Shown one piece after another: positions 10,974 through 22,610 of a stretch of 64,000 bases of DNA. The stretch's first letter is position 1. Each line of letters starts with the position of its first letter. Both the position numbers and the translations under genes were made by a program. Source of the stretch: Isoetes taiwanensis (Eukaryota; Streptophyta; Lycopodiopsida; Isoetales; Isoetaceae); the NCBI GenBank assembly GCA_021234155.1, contig JAJEKV010000591.1:1-64000 (forward strand), written 5' to 3'. The notes under the pieces are model-generated. The model saw only the letters and a program-made list of their open reading frames with translations, was not told the origin of the DNA and did no database searches.

Positions 10974-13272
10974 TTATGAATGTTTGCATATAAGAATGTC
11001 ACATATCATATTTTCTTAAAAAAATGGTCATCAAATGGATAACTAGTCAAAAAGTTCTTCTACTACTTAAAGAGTTTCAAGACTCATTTTTGCTATAATT
11101 TAGATAGCAATAGATTTTTAAAGGAATCTATTGTGAAAAGTAGTCAAAGACTTCTTGTATTAGAGGTATCTAAACACAAACACCATAACCTTTGTACTTC
11201 AGGAATGTATAAACCCTTTGCATTGCAAAGTATAATGTCATTTATTAGCATCTTCACGGACATTTCCCCTTCCTTAAAGGGGTACTTCTTTGATCGATGC
11301 TATTCCAGTGATCTCCTCCTCTTCAACACAATAAGTTATTTTGGCATAGCCATTAATCATATCTCCATTCTGTCATATATCTAAGAGGGATGGTGACTAT
11401 TTTTCCTCCACCCTTTTCAGTGCTTCTATGAAAAAAGCTACCTTGGATGCTTACGGGATTTCTCCATGCCTTGTCCACTTCATAATTGTCCCATTTCTAA
11501 TAAAACCAAGTGCATGCGCTCTAGGAGGTGCATGCACCCATAGTATATGCATGTAATGAGTGCATCCATATGAGCTTAAATGATTTTGTTAGGGGCTTCC
11601 AACAGACCTCTTTGCATCTTGTTCTTTGAGATGTATTCGCTATATATATGGGAACAAGTCCGATAGAGCATTTCAAGCTTGTTTCATTCTCAATGAGGAA
11701 TGGATTCAGTGCCTAACAGCAGCTTTATGAAGTGTTTCACCAGAGCAAGCAAAAGAGTAATTGATGATGCATTGGACATGGTCGAAAATGGTATAATTTG
11801 CATCTAGTTGGATGTCGATAGTTGATGTGATGATTAATGTCTTTGAGCTTCTTCTACATTTTTAACCATTCTTTAGGAAACTTCTCTAGAATGATAATCA
11901 TGGGAGGAGAAACCCTGGTCATACAACATAAAAACATTAGCTCAACTTTCTATAGTCTAAATCCTCTTCAAATGGAAGTTCAATCTTGACAATGCTAATT
12001 ATATGGTTGTAATGGCTGACGATTGCATCAACCAAGTGGCATAGAGATACATTGTCTCCTGGTGGACTGAGACAATTAAATCTCACATGCCTATAGTTGT
12101 CTACATACGAAGATGATATGTAGAAAGTTCATGTCACCCTTATAATACGTGCATGACATCTAACAAGCTTTCATTTTTATCATTCTATAAATTTAAATAA
12201 ATATAAATATAAATATATTGATCAAGTCATTTAGGCCTCCAGGCCTCTATGGCAAAAAAGATACAGAATTTATTTTCAAGACGCTCAATCCAGAGCACAT
12301 TCTAACTCAAAATCTTTCATGAACTCAAATAGATTCATTATGTCTTTTCTTTCTTGCCAAACAGCCTTCACATACAAGTTTAAAAGATGTGCTGGTATAT
12401 CAAAGAGATCTTTTAGAGAGGTTACATGGATATCATAGACATGACGAATATGTGCATAAGAAGCACATCTCAGGAAAGCATGCTCCTCTGTTTCAATTTC
12501 TAGCTGGTATAATAACCTCTAACAAGCTTTCGTTTCTATCCTTTTGAATTCCTTATTTTCAATCTACAAAGTTAGAACCTTCTTCACTACATGGCAGTAA
12601 AACTAATTGAGCCTACTTTCTTAATTCTTCTTCTTGAATGAGAAAAATTAGGGGCTGCAATAATAGCAAAATTAGGTCTTTCTATTTATGAAATGGCATA
12701 CCTGTTTTGTTGTCTCACGTGAAAGTTCCTTCTTCATAGTGTACACCTGGCTTTTTCTAGGCCCATGATTCTCCATGTTACCCTTCCAACTTTTCTAATC
12801 CCCTCCTCAAACTTGCATTACCGTTAGTTTTTTTTTTTTTTTAGGCCTTGACCCAACTCGGGTGTCACGTTATCTCAAAGCCTAGCCTATCCACGTGTCA
12901 TAGAATATGACTTGTCCTTTTCTAATCTAAGTGAACCGATCCTTAATATATAGGTGGCTACTTTGACTCTTCATTTACTAAGAATATGTCTAGTACATAT
13001 TTTTCTCAGCAATTCAACCTATTCAAACGCGAAACTACATCCAATGCCTAAATCTGCTTGAGATGAAAAACTACATCCAATGCATAAAATTGCCCAAGCT
13101 TCCCGTTGCGCTTTTTTGCTAGTTTGTTTTTCTTTTTTCTTTTTTGGGTTGTTCGAGGCCAAACCCTTGTCTGATGGGCTTGATTTTGCTAGCTTATGTT
13201 ATGGCAACATGATTGATATGGGCCTTACTGTCACCCATCAGCATGAGGCATAGTTAGGAGAAAATCTGGCCG
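10974..13272. other. No gene recognised
   Basis: About 2.3 kb of AT-rich DNA with only short ORFs. A T-tract lies at 12,828-12,842 and an 'aaataaatataaatataaatat' run near 12,195. No repeat partner within the window was noticed. Confidence 0.4.
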
Positions 13273-13274
13273 TA

Positions 13275-13290
13275 GAGTGGGATGCCCACA
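13275..13290 (+). repeat. Left terminal inverted repeat
   Basis: GAGTGGGATGCCCACA, preceded by TA. Pairs with 19,626-19,641. Confidence 0.85.
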
Positions 13291-14737
13291 ATTAAAATGC
13301 TGCCCGCAAAATTGGTCGCCTCGTGTACCATGTTTTTGTGCCACGTTGGACTAAAATATGGCCGCAACAAACCCTAAAACAGTGCAACGAATTTCCAGAG
13401 ATGGTGCGCCACCAGGAGCTCTGCTCTTCATGGTGCAGGGCCCTATCTTGGGCCATTACTAATCGTCGATGTGTTCATCTCAGGTCCATGAATGGCGTTA
13501 TTTCATGCCTTATTTGCAACGGATCTTTTCCATATTTGGTGCATGTAATGACCCTAATTTTTGCATGCAGGAACCTGCAGTGGAGAGTAAACTGCCCCTT
13601 CTGACCGTTAGTAGCCCTCAAATGGTACATGTTTTGTTTACTTTTTGCTGCATGCATGCAAGAAGAATCTAGCCATTCAGCATTAATTCTCTCAAATTTT
13701 TCCAAGGTATGCCTCTAACCATGTAATTATATTATGCTGAGAGTTTCGTAGGAAGCAATCCATGCCATCCATTTGAATGAAATTTCGTCTGATATTTGTG
13801 CCATCTTCATATCTTAGTGGATATATAATGGATTTGTGCTTCAGGCTAAACAGATCCATATTCTTCTAGTATGCCTCCTTGCACTAGATCTAGAGCTATA
13901 GACCCTTCAGCTTTTGAAGCAGCAGAGGTTGTTAGAGACCTTCTTCCCACTTGGCCCAAGAATTGCAGCAGGGAATAGAGTCTCTGCCCCACATCCAAAT
14001 GCCAATCCCCTACCTCCTTTCCATGAGCTTGATAGATCAGGCATAGGTAGGAAGAAAGTTGTTAGAAATATGAAGAGAGGTTCATGGTCATTGGAAAACT
14101 TGGAGAAGGCCAAAGAAGATGTTGAGGAGGGTTTATATTCTATTAGAAAAGCTGCCAGGCTTTATGGTATTCCTCACACTAAAAGAACCATGTTTTTCAT
14201 ATCTCTAAATCTAAATGTGGGAGGAGGCCAAAAGCATTGTCTTGGGAAGAAGAGGAAAAGCTAGTGTTGTGGTGCCTTCAACAAGTGGCTGATGGGTGGG
14301 GGTGTATGATCACAATGTTGAGACAAAAAGTTGCCGATCTTTGTGCAGGTAGAATCACTCCATTCAAGAATAGAGTTCTTGGCCTCAAATGGTGGAGGTT
14401 TCAGAAATAGACATCCTGATTTAGCCTTAGGGAAGGCTCAAATAATTGATAATGCTCGTGCAATTGCTTATTCAAAGCCTAACTTGGATGCTTTTATCAA
14501 TCCTTGCGGGGAAGCTCTTGGCCTTGTTGATAAGGATCCTCACCGCATTTGGAATTGTGATGAATGGGGCATACAAGCGTGTAAAGAATCGAGGGGTTAA
14601 AAGTGTTAGCAAGGAAAGGTGCTAAACAAATTTCGAGAAAAGAACAATGGCCAATAGAGAATGGCTTACTTGTTTTGTCTTGTATAAATGCTAGTGGGGA
14701 AAACTCCCAAATTTGTATATTCTTAAGGGGGTTAGAG

Positions 14738-16425
14738 CTAGAAGGAAGGAAGGAAGGAAGGAAGAAAATTTTAACGTCCACGGAACCCAATCGGGTTATG
14801 GGACCAGAACAAACAAAGGGGGCATAAGCCCTAACAGATCAGAGGGCGAAGCCCAAAAGTAGCACATGGGGTCCAAGCCCCGTTTCAACACGAAATAACC
14901 AAAGCGAGCGAAACAACAAAAAAAATCTGAGCTATACGGTAAGTGCCCATGGATCGGATGGCCACCGATCTCGAATGATAGCTTGACCTCCCTATAAATG
15001 ACCCACACCTTGTGGCCGTAAGGGCGAGCCTCGCCTACGACATAACTCTTCTTTCAAATCTCTGGTGTCTTTGGAGTCAAGTCTTCTGGGCGGAGAAGGT
15101 GGTTCCTTTCAAATGGTTGCCATGTCGCGGGATGTGCAATCGGAAAAGAGCATCTTGAAAGCGCACAAGAGGTGCGAGAACGGTCAAGCCTTGCTCCAAC
15201 CCGCCTGGGCGAGACAATACCATGTGCTTGGATATGCATCACTTGGGTAAAAAAGCGTGCGGCTTCATCGTAGCAAGAGAATCACCCGTCTCACGAATAC
15301 CCACAATACGTAGGTTCAAGTATGCATCCTCGGGCAAAGTATGTGTGGATCCTCGTCTGTGACATCATCTTTAGGCATATCATTCACATGGTGGGGCCCG
15401 GTATCGTGGATCCATGTACTCTGCATTATCAGCCTCGTGCCTATCATTCACATGCTCGAGGCGGGCATTGTGCTAGACAAGTGGCCCGGCGATACTATGA
15501 TCTCTTGGAACGTGGCCCACAGCATTGTAACAACAACTCTTTGCACCCGGCTTTGTAAGAATGCTTGGCGGAACATTCTTTGCGGTGTGATGTGAGCATA
15601 TCTGCACGTATCTTTGGCTAGGATATCGGATGCGTTCGGTTCATCGGCGAAGCAGGGGAGGGGCATATCGAGGAAGCGAGGGTGTGGATCCGGGCCGGGA
15701 CCAGAATAGGACGTTAGGGCCCAAAAAGAAGGGGCTGCACGGAGATAGGGCTCTATGGGATCATAAGGCTTACCCGGATGACACAGTATCGTGATAAGGT
15801 TCTTTGCCTTGCGGGTCTCTCTCGGCCATACGTTTGATTATGCGGGTCATCTTTGAACACCTTTTAGGGGTGCCAAAGTTTGAGGGTCTCTGGCTGCCAC
15901 GAAGGGTGCTTAGAATCCAATTTGGGGACTCAAAAAGCGGGCAGAGCACCTTTGGGCATTTGGGGTTTTTTGGGGCTAGAGAGAGATTGTAAACCCTAGA
16001 GAGAGGAAACCGGAAAGGGCAAATCAAGGGGGCCTATGCAAAGGGCAATGGTAGCGATGCTAAGAGCAATCTTGGGACACAAAGCAGGCCAAAATAATTC
16101 AAAGCAATCAAAACACCGGTACCTATGGCCCGATCTTTGTGGATGGAAATCCTTGGCCGGAGGAGGCTAAATTTTGGTAACCTCGGGTAGAAACAGAACC
16201 AGATCGATTACGTATCTTGATGCTAACTCTACAGTGCGGAGTTACATGAGCATGGCCTCAAGGCCTTGAGCTTAGGCGCCCAGGGGGAGCTTAGGCAACC
16301 CTGCTAAAAAGTGGGAAAAAAAAAAAATTAATGTTGCAGGTGACCAAAATTTTGGCTAGTGGAGAAGATGAACCAAGCCCTAGACGAGGACGCGGGGCAG
16401 GGGGTCGACGAGGGAGCGTCGAACT
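14738..16425 (-). mobile_element. LINE-type insertion in the transposase gene
   Basis: The transposase frame stops at '..CIFLRGLELE' (about 14,735) and resumes at about 16,430. The intervening ~1.7 kb begins with a (GGAA)n run (14,741-14,763) followed by 'ttaacgtccacggaacccaatcgggt', the same tail junction as the LINE ends at 8.26 and 19.06 kb, so it lies in reverse orientation. Minus-strand frames of 70-85 codons exist but I recognise no reverse transcriptase motif in them. The right part (16,200-16,335, ending in a poly-A run at 16,316-16,327) may be a separate small insertion. Confidence 0.65.
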
Positions 16426-16496
16426 ATGGTGGAGAGAAGATTATCTTGAAGGATGTGAACCTGAGGCAGCAATATCAATGCAAAGAAAGGCTTGGA

Positions 16497-16716
16497 TTTT
16501 AGGCAACAACCAGTATACCAGCCCCAGTGTACATGGAAGCCAATTTTTACTGGTGCATACTCACACAATTATTGTGGAGCTTATCCTGCTGCCTTATGGC
16601 AGACAAAGTGGAGGACACGTATAGGCACAAGTTCTACCACGTCGGGGATCATCATTGTATAACCCCAGTAACCAACACCCAAAGCTAAACATACACTGGC
16701 CAGGGTTTGAACCCCG
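16497..16716. mobile_element. ~220-bp insertion of unknown type
   Basis: It interrupts the transposase between '..MQRKAW' and 'IFKDWV..'. It contains 'cagggtttgaaccccgac' near its right end, which resembles a tRNA T-arm/B box in either orientation, so a SINE is possible. No A box at the right distance was found. An intron is less likely because no GT...AG boundary fits the frame. Confidence 0.4.
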
Positions 16717-17717
16717 ACATCTTCAAGGATTGGGTAAATCATAGGAAAAGAGTACCAGGTGGTGTCTCACTCGAAAATTCCGACAATTAAAATGGCTGTT
16801 GCTAATGGTCTTCATATTCTAAAACTTCCTGCTCATACTTCTCACAGGTTACAGCCTCTTGATGTTAGCTGTTTTAGACCTTTTAAGGAAGCTTTTAGGC
16901 ATATTAGGCACAGGTATTGCATGGAAAATCTTGGAACTGAGCCACCAAAGGAAGACTTAACCTCAATGGTGAGAGAGGCTGGCTCTTGACAAAGCATTGA
17001 CACCTTCTAACATCAAGGTTGGATTTGAAAAAACAGGTATTTATCCTTTTGATCTAAGTAAAGTTCAACCAGAACTAGGAGGTGTCAATTTAGAAATTGT
17101 AGCAGCAGCAGATATGGCTGTTGGAGAGGAGGCAGCACATCAAAACATTGCTGGAAATGTAACTAACTTTGATAATCTAGCTCCTGCTCAAAATTCAAGT
17201 AGAAGGGCTAGAAAAACTTTTGTTCCTAAAGATATAGCAGGCAGTCTTCTTGTCACTAAAATTGATCTGATTGCAAGAATGGAGAAGGAAGAAGAGGAAA
17301 GAAGGGAGAAGAAAAAAGCTAGAGAGGAAGCTGACAAAAGACAAAAGGTGTTGGCAGAAGAAAAGAAGAAAAAGAAAGAGTAATTGGAAAAGAAAAGGAA
17401 GAGAAAAGACGGCTTCGTGATAGTAAGAGCCTTCCAGTTTTTGATCCTAAGAATCATCCTATATTAGAAGCAAGAACAACCCGAGCAAATGCATTTAATA
17501 GGTTAAAGGAAAAAAGAGCAAAACGGCTTCATAAAGAGGTGCGAACTTATTTGCATTTATCTTTCTTATTAGGAAGTTGTTGAATTTGAATAACCTTTAA
17601 TTAAACTGTTTGCATCAATTGAGGATAGAACAAGAAGAATAAGAACATGTTGTGAATGATGATGAAAATGTGGAGTTCCAGGATGCTTTAGACAATGATA
17701 TTGCAGAGGCTGATGAG

Positions 17718-17788
17718 GTAAGCAAGGTTTTAGCTTCTATTTGTCAATTATTAACTTGTGTGCTGTTAAATTAACATATTGATTTTAG
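17718..17788 (+). other. Spliceosomal intron in the transposase gene
   Basis: Starts GTAAGCAAGG after 'gctgatgag' and ends 'ttgattttag' before 'gtgaatcattgc'. Length 71 bp, AT-rich. Splicing joins ..AEADE to VNHCNDVYQD, keeping an acidic/polar C-terminal frame open. Confidence 0.65.
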
Positions 17789-17930
17789 GTGAATCATTGC
17801 AATGATGTATATCAAGATAGTCAGCTTCCAAATAGTCCTAGCCAATATGGCTGCAGTTTGGAAGAGACCCATGAGTGTTGTCATGGATCTGCAACTCAAA
17901 ATTCTGATATTTGGCATTCCAATAGCAGGG

Positions 17931-19062
17931 TGGTTCTCATATCCTCTTCACGCCACCCCACGCCTCCTGCACTCACATATCGGGGACGGCACAGACAAGT
18001 ACCTAGGGGTGGAATTCCCTCCTCGCTCTCTGTTGGGAGGCGTCCATCCCGCTGCGGGTGACAAAGAAGGCCGGCGCTTTATGCCATGCGAATAAGTACC
18101 GTGAGCTCTATGATTGGGGCCATCCCACATCATACATTTGCCGGGTGAGCACAATCCTTGTCTGGGTCGGGGGTTTGGGACCAGTCGTCTCTTGGCGACA
18201 CGGAATGACTGGAAGCGGGTGCAGAAGGCATTTTTGGCGGGCACTTGGGGTGAAACCGGTCCCCTATCAGTTATCTTTGCAGAAATCGGATTCTTGCAGC
18301 TTGGCAAACAACATCGTCTATTTTCGGAAAGTGGTTAATATGGGTGATGCTCGCTCCCTTTGGCTTCGGGTGGCAATGGGCCGGCAGCGGCTGAGGCCCC
18401 TCCAACAAAGAGAGATCAGTGGTTACCTTGGATGGAATGTCGCAGAGCCATGAATCGCGCGGGTGTGAACCTGAGAGGACTGTCGTGACAACCTTGGGGA
18501 GTACACGGGCTTGCTTCCGGCAAGCTCGGGACCCCAGCCGTAGAGCAGTCAAAGCGGCCCATTACAAGGAGGACATCAACCCGGCGTTGGTCCGAGGCCA
18601 TAACTCTGCGTTCCCAGCTCCCAACCCAAAAAAGCGGACTCATTGCCTCCATTCGCGACAGTGCCCACCATCTCCGCATCGAGGCAGGCGGGGTGGATTG
18701 GGGAGCCCCACCGGGACGGGCTCTGTCGGTCTTTGTCAAACGGGTACCATTGAGGATGAGTCTCACACTTTCCAAAGTTGCCCGGCATTGATCAGATCAG
18801 GGCAGATCGTTCCCTTAGTACGGTAGGCCCCTACATTTGCTGGTGAACAGCACCGTTAGTGCGTGCTATGTGTTTTGCATTTTGTATATTGGAGCAGGTT
18901 CTCGGCGGGTGATTATCGCCGCGGTTTTCCTCTCGAAAACCCGCCGGTAGGGGTTTTTAATCCAGGGTAGTAAACCTGGCTTGGCTGGCTTTGTATTGGG
19001 TCCCATGGACCCGATTGGTCTCGTGGGACGATAAAAATACCTTCCTTCCTTCCTTCCTTCTA
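17931..19062 (+). mobile_element. LINE 3' region, forward orientation, (CCTT)n tail
   Basis: It interrupts the last part of the pogo transposase. Decayed frames carry reverse-transcriptase-downstream features typical of non-LTR elements: DKYLGVEFPPRSLLGG (compare the YLGV motif), a long post-RT linker, and near the 3' end a zinc-knuckle-like ..CQTGTIEDESHTFQSCPAL (about 18,735-18,790). The 3' UTR ends in four CCTT repeats (about 19,043-19,060). Only the C-terminal third is present (5' truncation), with frameshifts, so it cannot be active. The tail and 3' UTR match the copies at 8.26 and 14.74 kb. Confidence 0.75.
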
Positions 19063-19625
19063 AGCTCACGGTCTATTGATCCGCCAGACAAAGCTTTAGG
19101 GATATGTACAAACAATCCAATTAGTATGCCAGAAAGAAGGAGTTCCAAGAGAATCAGAACTTTGAGTTCTTTGTATTCACAAGATTTTATTTGAAATGGA
19201 TCAATCCATGGATTTTATGTAGATGGAATTGTGAGTAATGACTGTTTTGACAATGGAATCAGACTTTTTTTTTAACAAAATGTAATAGTTTTTGCAATGA
19301 AATCAGACTTCTTTAGATCCAAATATGGTACTTTGCTGCTCCATGTCTGGTACTTCAATGTTTCTTGTTTGGATATTTTGTGTTTCAATGCAGGATGTAA
19401 AATGGACCAATTGAAGGAATGAGGTGTGTCAAATCAGGGCTGCAATTGATCCATATCAGTCCAGTTTGTTTGATCCATTGTTTGAGGCTGAAAATCTTAT
19501 TTAATCTTTACAATTTAGGTGTCAGTATGATCAGCACACATGTCTCATCATTTCTGATTGGTTAGTTTGTTCATATTCTGCATATCAAATTCGGAAATCT
19601 ATTCCAAAGTCTTATTTGCACCAAA

Positions 19626-19641
19626 TGTGGGCATCCCACTC
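19626..19641 (-). repeat. Right terminal inverted repeat
   Basis: TGTGGGCATCCCACTC followed by TA. Exact reverse complement of 13,275-13,290. Confidence 0.85.
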
Positions 19642-20670
19642 TAGGTGGTGGCGGTAAAGTAAGTCCAGGCTTCACATCCATCGACCGGCTTTCATATCCA
19701 TCGCCCATCGACGGTAAGAGACTAATTGAACTTCGAGACCTATGTTGGGGAAGTTCAGGAAATCGGCAGCCGATTTTGATTTTACAAGAAGGTAACAGGT
19801 TGTAGCAGAGGAGTCGCCTGATCTGAAAGAGCTGATCCGAAGCTGTAATAGAGGGGATAGATCCAAAATTGCAGAAGAAACAACAAAGGATTCAGATTAC
19901 CTACTTGGTCTGCTTGTTTTGCTTTGCTCTATTTTACAGAGGCAGGGCCATGTAGGGACAAGCAAAGTTGTAAATCTCCCTGGCACTAGAAAAATTTGGC
20001 AGAAAAATTAAATCCCTTTCTTCCACACCATTTTTGTTTACGGGATAAACCCCTTTCTTCCACTTTTTACGGGCAACCCACAATGCGTAGCACCATTTTT
20101 TATATTTTGCAGTCCTTGAAAATGGGGAGCTTATGCTAGTTGCTGAAGCCTATTTTTACAAAAGATTTAGGTGGTTTAGGTGGTTTAGGTGGTGTATTGT
20201 ATAAAAAGAAGTAAATGAAAATAGGGCAAAAAGAAATCTTTATTTTCTATATTTTAGATTTAGGCGTTTATTAGGGTCAAGCAGCCGGATACTAAGGTTT
20301 GATGTAGAGGGACAGATCTAGAAGGTAATCTTGCTGGATTTGGCAAGATTTTTGGATTCAGAAGGTAAGGCAAGGGACTTTAGCCAGATTTGCGTATGCC
20401 GATTCTGCAGCTTCCGATTCTAGAAGCTGCGGATTCAGAGCTCGTAAACAAGAGATTTCTAAGAACCCTTGCATTCTTCCATGTTTTGAAGCTCAGTTTA
20501 GCATCAGAAGGTCGTGTTTTCTATATTTTGATAGGTTTTCACATGAGTAGATCAATTAGGGTGCATTTCTTGAATTCATCAATCCACCCTGTTCTTTCCT
20601 GTGAATGCATGTATTCAACAAGCTCGGGTTCTGTAAGGCAAGATTTGTTTTGCTTTATAAATGGGATGCT

Positions 20671-21104
20671 ATGATGTCAACAATTTTGATAAGCCCCAAA
20701 GTCTCTTTCCAGATGGCTACCCAGGCCAAATCGATAAGTTTGATGTGGTAATCTTGCTTTTGGTATTGGGTTTTGTGTAAAGATATTTTGCACATTGGAA
20801 GACAGGCTACACTCTGCTACCGTGGCTGCTTATTTGATTTAGAAAAATGAAAAGTTGTTTGAAATTTGATGTATGAGGTCGGGACATTTTAGAAATGTGC
20901 TTTGCGCATGGGATTCAAATCCCCAGGCTTATTTTATCTGAACTTCGTGTTTACAGGTTAATTTGTGCTCTTTTAATGCTGTCCATTGTAGATAAGATAA
21001 GAACACTTGCAGAACAGCAAAGCATGCATCAAAACTTTCTAGGTATTGGGAAACAGGCAATAGACATGGCAAGGGGACGTGGCAGGAGTAGGTGGAATCT
21101 CTGA
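20671..21104 (+). CDS. Possible two-exon gene fragment, unknown
   Basis: I do not recognise it. An open stretch ending at a GTAATC donor-like site near 20,748 reads ..DKPQSLFPDGYPGQIDKFDV. After an acceptor-like 'ccattgtag' near 20,992, a second stretch reads DKIRTLAEQQSMHQNFLG and ends ARGRGRSRWNL with a stop at 21,102-21,104. The two stretches would join after a ~245-bp intron, although another acceptor-like site (gtttacag, ~20,957) also exists. The basic RGRGR tail is the only notable feature. Evidence for a real gene is the coherent amino-acid composition and splice-like borders only. Confidence 0.3.
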
Positions 21105-21465
21105 GATTCCAGAAGTTGCCTATATATTGACTAGAAAAAGTGCCCAGCGTTGCTGGGCTTTTCAATAGGCATAAGTTCAAGAACTAATAATATTAGCGAA
21201 GTTTGAAAATAAGAATGCATTTGTTTTTGTTGCTCCATTTTCAAGTGCAAAGGCATCCTGTTAATGTACGGAATTATATTGCATCTCACATTTAAGCATG
21301 ATTTCATTAATTGGATAAAATAACGCAATTTTGAGAATTTTAAGCACACCTTATTTGCTCAAGCACGAATACTTTTACCTAGTTCTCGAGCCCAACAAAC
21401 ATGAGGTAATTAACATACACATATACATACAAATTATGTGTTATACTTGTACGTGTACATGATAC

Positions 21466-22081
21466 TTGTAGAAGCCCAATAATGGCCCTACATTCTACAC
21501 CAATAATTCACATCAATAATTTTCACTTCACTATAAAACAAAATCGACTCGGGGTAGAGATCATTCATCTCCCATGGCTTCCTCGATGCTCGTCGAGCAC
21601 ATCCGATCTTTCAAGTGCTACTTGAGCTACAACGATCCGAATGAATGCAAGAAATGGTGTTAATCTTGATCCATGGCTCCAATCTAAGGCCGATGGTCTG
21701 CTAGTGCCTGCAGGAAGCTCACTCGTGTTAAAGTCCACATTTACTGGCTTCCTGATCAGGAGATCTACGAGCTGAATAGCATCACGAGCTTTGATGTTGA
21801 TGATGAGTGAATCAATGTTATCAGTGATGTTATCACCTGTTCAACATGTTATAGTGTAAGAGCTCTTGTGTTAAGATGAAAAATGCAAGACGAATGAATA
21901 ATAAATAGTCTATTGTAGTGATGTTATGGATAATAAATAGTATATTGTGAAATGCTTTAATGTACTGTGAAGACTCAAGTTTCATCTCCATCCTCGGATG
22001 CCTCTTTAGCAAGCAATTCCTCAGCATTTGGATTTCAGTAGCAACCAAATGCGTAATTTCAACCACACACGAATTACTCAA
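21466..22081 (+). pseudogene. Small TATA-led gene unit, copy 1
   Basis: A CACTATAAA box (about 21,529) lies 44 bp upstream of an ATG (21,574) that opens MASSMLVEHIRSFKCYLSYN and stops at codon 30 (TAA, 21,661). The same frame, broken by further stops, runs on to KVHIYWLPDQEIYELNSITS and ends at 21,808-21,810, a unit of 79 codons. The 3' flank carries 'tagtgtaagagctcttgtgtt' (shown in part), shared with copy 2. I do not know the family. The equal spacing and length in the two copies suggest a decayed small gene that was duplicated. Confidence 0.5.
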
Positions 22082-22144
22082 GCACCGTTTTTAAAAGCAT
22101 ACATATATCCATTCAAAGATGTATTATATTTGTATTTATACAAC

Positions 22145-22610
22145 GGTCTTATACACGAGCAATAATGGCTACAAAGTCTACCCCAATAATTCACCTCAAT
22201 AATTCTACCTCACTATAAAGCTTTCTCACTTCGGGGCTAAAAGTTCATTCCTCTCCCATGGATTATTTGCCTTCATCAATTCACCACATCGAGGCGATCA
22301 AGTGCTCAATGAGCCACTCGATCTTGTTGGTTGCCTAGAGGCATCTTCTTCTTGATCCCTACCGCGAAGAAGCTTTGGAGATGAGATTCAAGTGCTCAGT
22401 CGCGGTAATGATCCATCTGATTTGGCTTCTGAGCTTAATGAGCTATGAGATATCAGGGATCACTACTAAGGATCCACAAGATGAATGAATCACTTTGCTT
22501 GGTATTGTATAGTGTAAGAGCTCTTGTGTTGAGATGAAAACGCAGAGCGTAATGAATAATAACTAGTCTATTGTAACTTGCATGTTATGAATGATATAGT
22601 AATTATGTAA
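22145..22610 (+). pseudogene. Small TATA-led gene unit, copy 2
   Basis: Upstream text 'ccaataattcacctcaataa' and CACTATAAA (22,211) match copy 1. The ATG at 22,258 is 46 bp downstream and opens MDYLPSSIHHIEAIKCSMSH. A single TAG (22,336-22,338) interrupts the frame, which otherwise continues RHLLLDPYREEALEMRFKCS to a TGA at 22,486-22,488 (77 codons). The downstream 'tagtgtaagagctcttgtgt' and 'gaataata.ctagtctattgta' are shared with copy 1. Copies are about 680 bp apart. Confidence 0.5.

Larger units (their letters stand above)
13871..19194 (+). pseudogene. pogo-like DDE transposase, disrupted
   Basis: The start ATG (13,871) opens MPPCTRSRAIDPSAFEAAEV, with a frameshift near 13,970. Next come a Psq-type HTH (SLENLEKAKEDVEEG..SIRKAARLYGIP, about 14,088-14,180), another shift, a CENP-B-type segment (RRPKALSWEEEEKLVLW), RHPDLALGKAQ, and the first catalytic Asp region RIWNCDEWGIQ (about 14,545). 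NRGVKSV and CINASGENSQICIF follow. After an insertion the frame resumes with EDYLEGCEPEAAISMQRKAW (about 16,440) and, after a second insert, IFKDWVNHRKRVPGG, then PAHTSHRLQPLDVSCFRPFK (about 16,825). A Lys/Glu-rich coiled tail, a GT-AG intron (17,718-17,788) and the final exons follow, with the stop at 19,192-19,194. Several frameshifts and three insertions make it non-functional. Family assignment is by motif reading. Confidence 0.85.
13275..19641 (+). mobile_element. pogo-like (Tc1/mariner superfamily) transposon, nested insertions
   Basis: The ends are a matched pair. GAGTGGGATGCCCACA at 13,275-13,290 is the exact reverse complement of 13-16 positions of TGTGGGCATCCCACTC at 19,626-19,641, and both are flanked by TA (13,273-13,274 and 19,642-19,643), the target duplication expected of this superfamily. 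Inside lies a pogo-type transposase gene read left to right. Its 6.4-kb length is inflated by a LINE-type insertion (about 14.74-16.43 kb), a ~220-bp insert (16.50-16.72 kb) and a second LINE (17.93-19.06 kb). Removing these would leave about 3.3 kb. It is therefore a dead element whose boundaries are well defined. Confidence 0.85.

Noticed and set aside
18416-18775. 119-codon minus-strand ORF at 18.4-18.8 kb
   Set aside because: Antisense of the LINE 3' coding end. Its likeness to an ORF at 8.6 kb reflects LINE homology and not a conserved protein.
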